From: Anaeromyxobacter oryzisoli | GTDB taxonomy: Bacteria; Myxococcota; Myxococcia; Myxococcales; Anaeromyxobacteraceae | DNA: 56,007 nt | Direction: 5' to 3' | Assembly: GCF_022690765.1 (NCBI RefSeq) | Contig: NZ_JALCZA010000007.1 | Coordinates: 13,689-69,695 of the forward strand | In this document: positions 53,169-56,007 of the stretch, piece after piece | Layout: each line of letters starts with the position of its first letter | Numbering within the stretch: the stretch's first letter is position 1 | Made by a program: the position numbers and the translations under genes | Notes under the pieces: generated by a model | Seen by the model: the letters and a program-made list of their open reading frames with translations, nothing else | The model's database searches: none | Told to the model about the DNA's origin: nothing

Positions 53169-54935
53169 ATGGAAACCGACGGGCCCGCGGCCGAGGAGAG
53201 GAGTGTCGCCGCGAGCTCGAGCGCCACCCGTCGCACGGGGTGGGTGGCTGTGGGTGTCCTGGCCCTCCTCGCCGTCGTGTGCTGCAAGCCCCTCGTGAAC
53301 GAAGGCTGGTTCACGAGCCACGAGAAGATCCGTCCGCTCGCTCGCGCCCTGGCGGCCTACTACGAGATCGCGGCCGGAGACCTCTACCCGCGGTGGCTCT
53401 CGACGGGATATCTCGGCAAGGGAATCCCCCTCTTCAACTACTACCCGCCCGCCTTCTCGCTGCTGGTGGCCTACGCGCACGCGGCCGGTGTCCCGCTCCT
53501 CCTCGCGGCGAAGCTGACGATCCTCGCGCTCTTCTTCCTGGGCTCGCTGGGCGTCTACCTCTGGGTCCGCCCGCACCTCGGGCATTCCCCGGCGCTCGTC
53601 GCCGGCATCCTGTACCTGTTCGCCCCGTACCACTTCGTGGATCTCTACGTGCGCGGCGCGACGGCCGAGTTCACCTCGCTCGCCGCCCTCCCGTTCGTGT
53701 TCCTCGCCATCGACCGGCTCGTCGAGCGGCTCTCGGTCCGGGGTCTGGCGCTCCTGGCGTGCGCCTCCGCGTCGGTCGTCCTCTCGCACTTCCTGGGCGC
53801 CGTCATGATCGCTCCGTTCGCGGCGGTCTACGCGCTGGTGAGGGTGGTGCAGGCGGGCGGCGGTCGGGCCGCCGTCGGGCGGATCCTCGCAGCCGCCGCG
53901 CTCGGAGCGGCCCTCTCGGCGTTCTACTGGCTGCCCTCCATCGCGGAGTGGGACGCGCTCTCGCCCGATCGGGCTGGGCGCGCGTTTGTCGGCTATTACT
54001 CACCGTTTGTTCACTTCGTCCACCCTGCGCAGTGGCTCGATCCGGGATGGGGCTTCGGCCCGTCGCTGCCGGATCCGCTCGCGGACGAGATGAGCTTCCA
54101 GGTCGGGCTCCTGCTCCTCGCCGCGGTCGCCCTCAGCGTCCTGCTGGCGCCGCTCCTCGGGAAAACTCAGCGCAGGTTCGTCCTGGTCGCGCTCGGCCTG
54201 GGCGCCGCCGCGCTCGCGCTCACGACCTCCGTGACCCGTCCGCTGTACGCTGCCGTCCCGCCGCTCGCGCTGGTCCAGTTCCCGTGGCGGTTCCTCGGCC
54301 CGGCGACGCTCTTCCTCTCCGCGGCCGGCGCCGGCTTCGTGCACCTGTTCGCGATGCGCCACCGCTGGGTGGGCCCGGGTCTGGCAGCGGCGATGGCGGC
54401 AGCGGCCGTGGCGGTCTCGGCTTCGCAGCGGACGGTGGAGCAGCAGCTCCCCGTGTTCGACGATCGCACGATCGCGGCGACCGTCGCGGCCGATCCCTGG
54501 TCGGCGAGCTTCGGGAACGAGGACGAGTACCTGCCGCGGCACGCGACGATCGAGGCGGCGAGCGTGGTGCCGGGCGGCCCCGTCCCAGGTGGCCTCGGGG
54601 TCGAGATCGGGGCCGTGCGGGCGTCCGGAACGACGGACGTGACGTTCGAGGTCGCGTCCCCGTTCGGCGACGGGTTCGCCGTCGTTCCCTGGTACGTGTT
54701 CCCGGGGTGGGAGGTCACGCTGGACGGTCGTGAGTGGCCGTTCGGGCCGCAGCCGGAAGGGCTCGTCGCGTTCTTCGTGCCGCAAGGTCGCCATGTGGCA
54801 CGGGTCCGCTTCGGCACCACACCTCCCAGGATCGCGGGCTGGGCGCTCGCGCTCGCGGGCGCGCTGGTGCTCGGCGCGCTGGCGATCCGGGAGCGGTCGC
54901 TCAGGCGGCGTCGCCCGTCGGCCCTCCGGGGATAG
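53169..54935 (+). CDS. Polytopic membrane protein, GT-C/PTPS-related type
   Basis: A 588-residue integral membrane protein with about ten helices and a C-terminal periplasmic beta domain ending near FPGWEVTLDGREWPF, a YfhO-like ending. N-terminal motifs: TSHEKIRPLARALAAYYEIAAGD, PRWLSTGYLGKGIPLFNYYPP, and APYHFVDLYVRGATAEFTSL, matching the 6-pyruvoyl-tetrahydropterin-synthase-related membrane family, thought to be GT-C-like. It starts at ATG 53169, divergent from the paralog cluster by 58 bases. The genes either side suggest a cell-envelope glycan role. Confidence 0.8.
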   Translation: METDGPAAEERSVAASSSATRRTGWVAVGVLALLAVVCCKPLVNEGWFTSHEKIRPLARALAAYYEIAAGDLYPRWLSTGYLGKGIPLFNYYPPAFSLLVAYAHAAGVPLLLAAKLTILALFFLGSLGVYLWVRPHLGHSPALVAGILYLFAPYHFVDLYVRGATAEFTSLAALPFVFLAIDRLVERLSVRGLALLACASASVVLSHFLGAVMIAPFAAVYALVRVVQAGGGRAAVGRILAAAALGAALSAFYWLPSIAEWDALSPDRAGRAFVGYYSPFVHFVHPAQWLDPGWGFGPSLPDPLADEMSFQVGLLLLAAVALSVLLAPLLGKTQRRFVLVALGLGAAALALTTSVTRPLYAAVPPLALVQFPWRFLGPATLFLSAAGAGFVHLFAMRHRWVGPGLAAAMAAAAVAVSASQRTVEQQLPVFDDRTIAATVAADPWSASFGNEDEYLPRHATIEAASVVPGGPVPGGLGVEIGAVRASGTTDVTFEVASPFGDGFAVVPWYVFPGWEVTLDGREWPFGPQPEGLVAFFVPQGRHVARVRFGTTPPRIAGWALALAGALVLGALAIRERSLRRRRPSALRG

Positions 54936-54970
54936 GCCGCGTTCTGCACGACGGGTGGGAGCGGAAGGAG

Positions 54971-55054
54971 ATGGTGAGCCGGTATCTCTTCACCTGCCTC
55001 GTCGTGTGGCTCGAGAAGCTGCTGACCCGCGATGACCATCGGCAGGTGCCGTGA
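54971..55054 (+). CDS. Possible 27-codon ORF
   Basis: Reads MVSRYLFTCLVVWLEKLLTR and a short polar end. GGAAGGAG lies directly against the ATG, which is too close, although GTG 54974 would have three bases of spacing. It is the only candidate in the 212-base gap between two membrane-protein genes. Weakly supported. Confidence 0.2.
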   Translation: MVSRYLFTCLVVWLEKLLTRDDHRQVP

Positions 55055-55147
55055 ACGGCACGCGTCACGTTCGCGGCGGCGACGAAGCCCGGGCGGCCCG
55101 CGGGTGGCCGGTCGCGATCGACGGGAATTGCCGGTAGCATACGGTCC

Positions 55148-56007
55148 GTGCTCCTCTCCCGGCTCCACCGCTGGCGCAGGCTGCGCCCCGTCGCCGGCTG
55201 GGACCTCGCCGCCGCCGCGCTGCTCCTCGTCGCCGGGATCGTCGTGGCCGCGACCTTCCGGGACTACGGATCGACCTGGGACGAACGCGTGCAGCGGGAG
55301 CTGGGGCGGGACGTCGTCGCGTGGTTCACGTCCGGCGGGAACGACGCGGGCGCCCTCACGGGAGGGAGCGCCGGGGACCTGTATCTCTACGGCGGCCTCT
55401 TCGAGGCCGTCGCCGAGGTCGCCGCGTCGGCGCTCCCGTTCGATCCGGTCGAGACGCGCCATCTCGTCAACGCGCTCATCGCGCTGCTGGGGGTCGCCGG
55501 CACCGCGCTGCTCGCGCGTCGCCTGCGGGGACCTCGCGCTGCGTTCCTCGCCGCCGCGCTGCTCCTGGCCACGCCGCCGTGGTGGGGCCACGGCTTCGCG
55601 AACTCGAAGGACATTCCGTTCGCCGCGGCCTATCCGTGGCTCTTGCTCGCCCTGCTTCATGCGTGCGACGAGTTGCCGCGCCCCGGGCTTCGCCGGGTTC
55701 TCGCCGCCGGCGCAGCGCTCGGGGCCGCGTTGGCGTTCCGGCCGGGCGGGCTCGTCTTCCTGCTGCCGCTCTCCGCAGGGATCGTCGGCGTGCGCCTGCT
55801 CCCGCGCTTGCGCACGATTTCACCCGGCCGGCCGCGCCTCGCGGCCAGCGCCGCCGCAGCAGGACGGCTCGGGGTCATCGCGGGGCTCGGCTGGCTCGGG
55901 ATGCTCGCGGCCTGGCCCTACGGTCTCCGCAACCCGATCTCGGGCCCGGGGGGCCCCGGGGCGGCCCCCCCGCACTTGCAATGGGACCGGCAACGGCGCT
56001 TCGCCCG
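55148..56007 (+). CDS. GT39-like glycosyltransferase family protein, 3' end outside the window
   Basis: Partial product of 286 residues beginning at GTG 55148. N-terminal positively charged region then a first membrane helix (~19-35), FRDYGSTWDERVQRELG (acidic loop of the GT39/GT-C family, GSTWDE), GDLYLYGGLFE, LVNALIALLGVAGTALLARRL, and TPPWWGHGFANSKDIPFAAAYP, a strong match to membrane glycosyltransferases in this family. The window ends inside the gene. The last ~100 bases change to long G/C runs (around 55938-55970), reading GPGGPGAAPPH, unlike the rest of the family; sequence quality at the edge may be poor. Confidence 0.75.
   Translation, partial: MLLSRLHRWRRLRPVAGWDLAAAALLLVAGIVVAATFRDYGSTWDERVQRELGRDVVAWFTSGGNDAGALTGGSAGDLYLYGGLFEAVAEVAASALPFDPVETRHLVNALIALLGVAGTALLARRLRGPRAAFLAAALLLATPPWWGHGFANSKDIPFAAAYPWLLLALLHACDELPRPGLRRVLAAGAALGAALAFRPGGLVFLLPLSAGIVGVRLLPRLRTISPGRPRLAASAAAAGRLGVIAGLGWLGMLAAWPYGLRNPISGPGGPGAAPPHLQWDRQRRFA

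Overview
The window reads as chromosomal DNA from a very GC-rich, metal- or anaerobically respiring member of the Myxococcota/Deltaproteobacteria, most like Anaeromyxobacter. This is inferred from extreme third-position GC, many multiheme c-type cytochromes with CxxCH motifs, Geobacter-type CxxxxCH heme sites, sigma-54 regulation and heme-binding sensor kinases. No rRNA, tRNA, transposase, integrase or CRISPR array was found.

Left part (1-13.9 kb): mixed housekeeping and stress genes. In order they are an AttH/CrtC-like secreted protein lacking a normal start codon, aceK, a secreted lytic transglycosylase behind a structured leader, a DUF2233-type phosphodiester glycosidase, phosphoglucomutase, a small P-loop kinase, an aldo/keto reductase-like protein, a YeeZ-like epimerase, a HIT protein, a small Cys-rich protein, CsbD, glutaredoxin, a divergent NhaR-like/TerC (Alx-like) pair, and purU.

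Redox-regulation and respiration block (14.1-29.2 kb): a heme-binding histidine kinase, an archaemetzincin and an NtrC-type sigma-54 activator form a coupled trio. It is followed by REP-like repeats, a good sigma-54 promoter, and an operon for a membrane quinone-linked complex: two tiny proteins, a Tat-exported four-cluster Fe-S protein, an NrfD/HybB membrane subunit, a triheme cytochrome, and two membrane-anchored GcvH-like proteins that have both lost the lipoyl-lysine. Next is a second operon with a nine-heme cytochrome plus cytochrome b (like a split Geobacter CbcL), an M48/M56-type membrane peptidase, a small membrane protein, a 19-codon linking ORF, and a second CxxCH-bearing sensor kinase with its NarL-type regulator. 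Two paralogous small membrane proteins on the minus strand follow.

Extracellular cytochrome locus (30.6-45.8 kb): a large NHL/PKD-like surface protein, a pentaheme cytochrome, a 2344-residue cytochrome with tandem FN3-like modules, 28 CxxCH sites and five CxxxCH/CxxxxCH sites, dedicated ResB and ResC/CcsA heme-ligation proteins, and a B12-type radical SAM protein. I read this as an electron-export module carrying its own specialised heme-attachment machinery.

Right end (45.8-56 kb): large polytopic membrane proteins of the TMTC/YfhO/GT-C kind. Three tandem YfhO-like paralogs include one shortened by two in-frame internal deletions. The last gene is cut by the window edge. Functions are assigned from motifs and family memory only; no database search was run.
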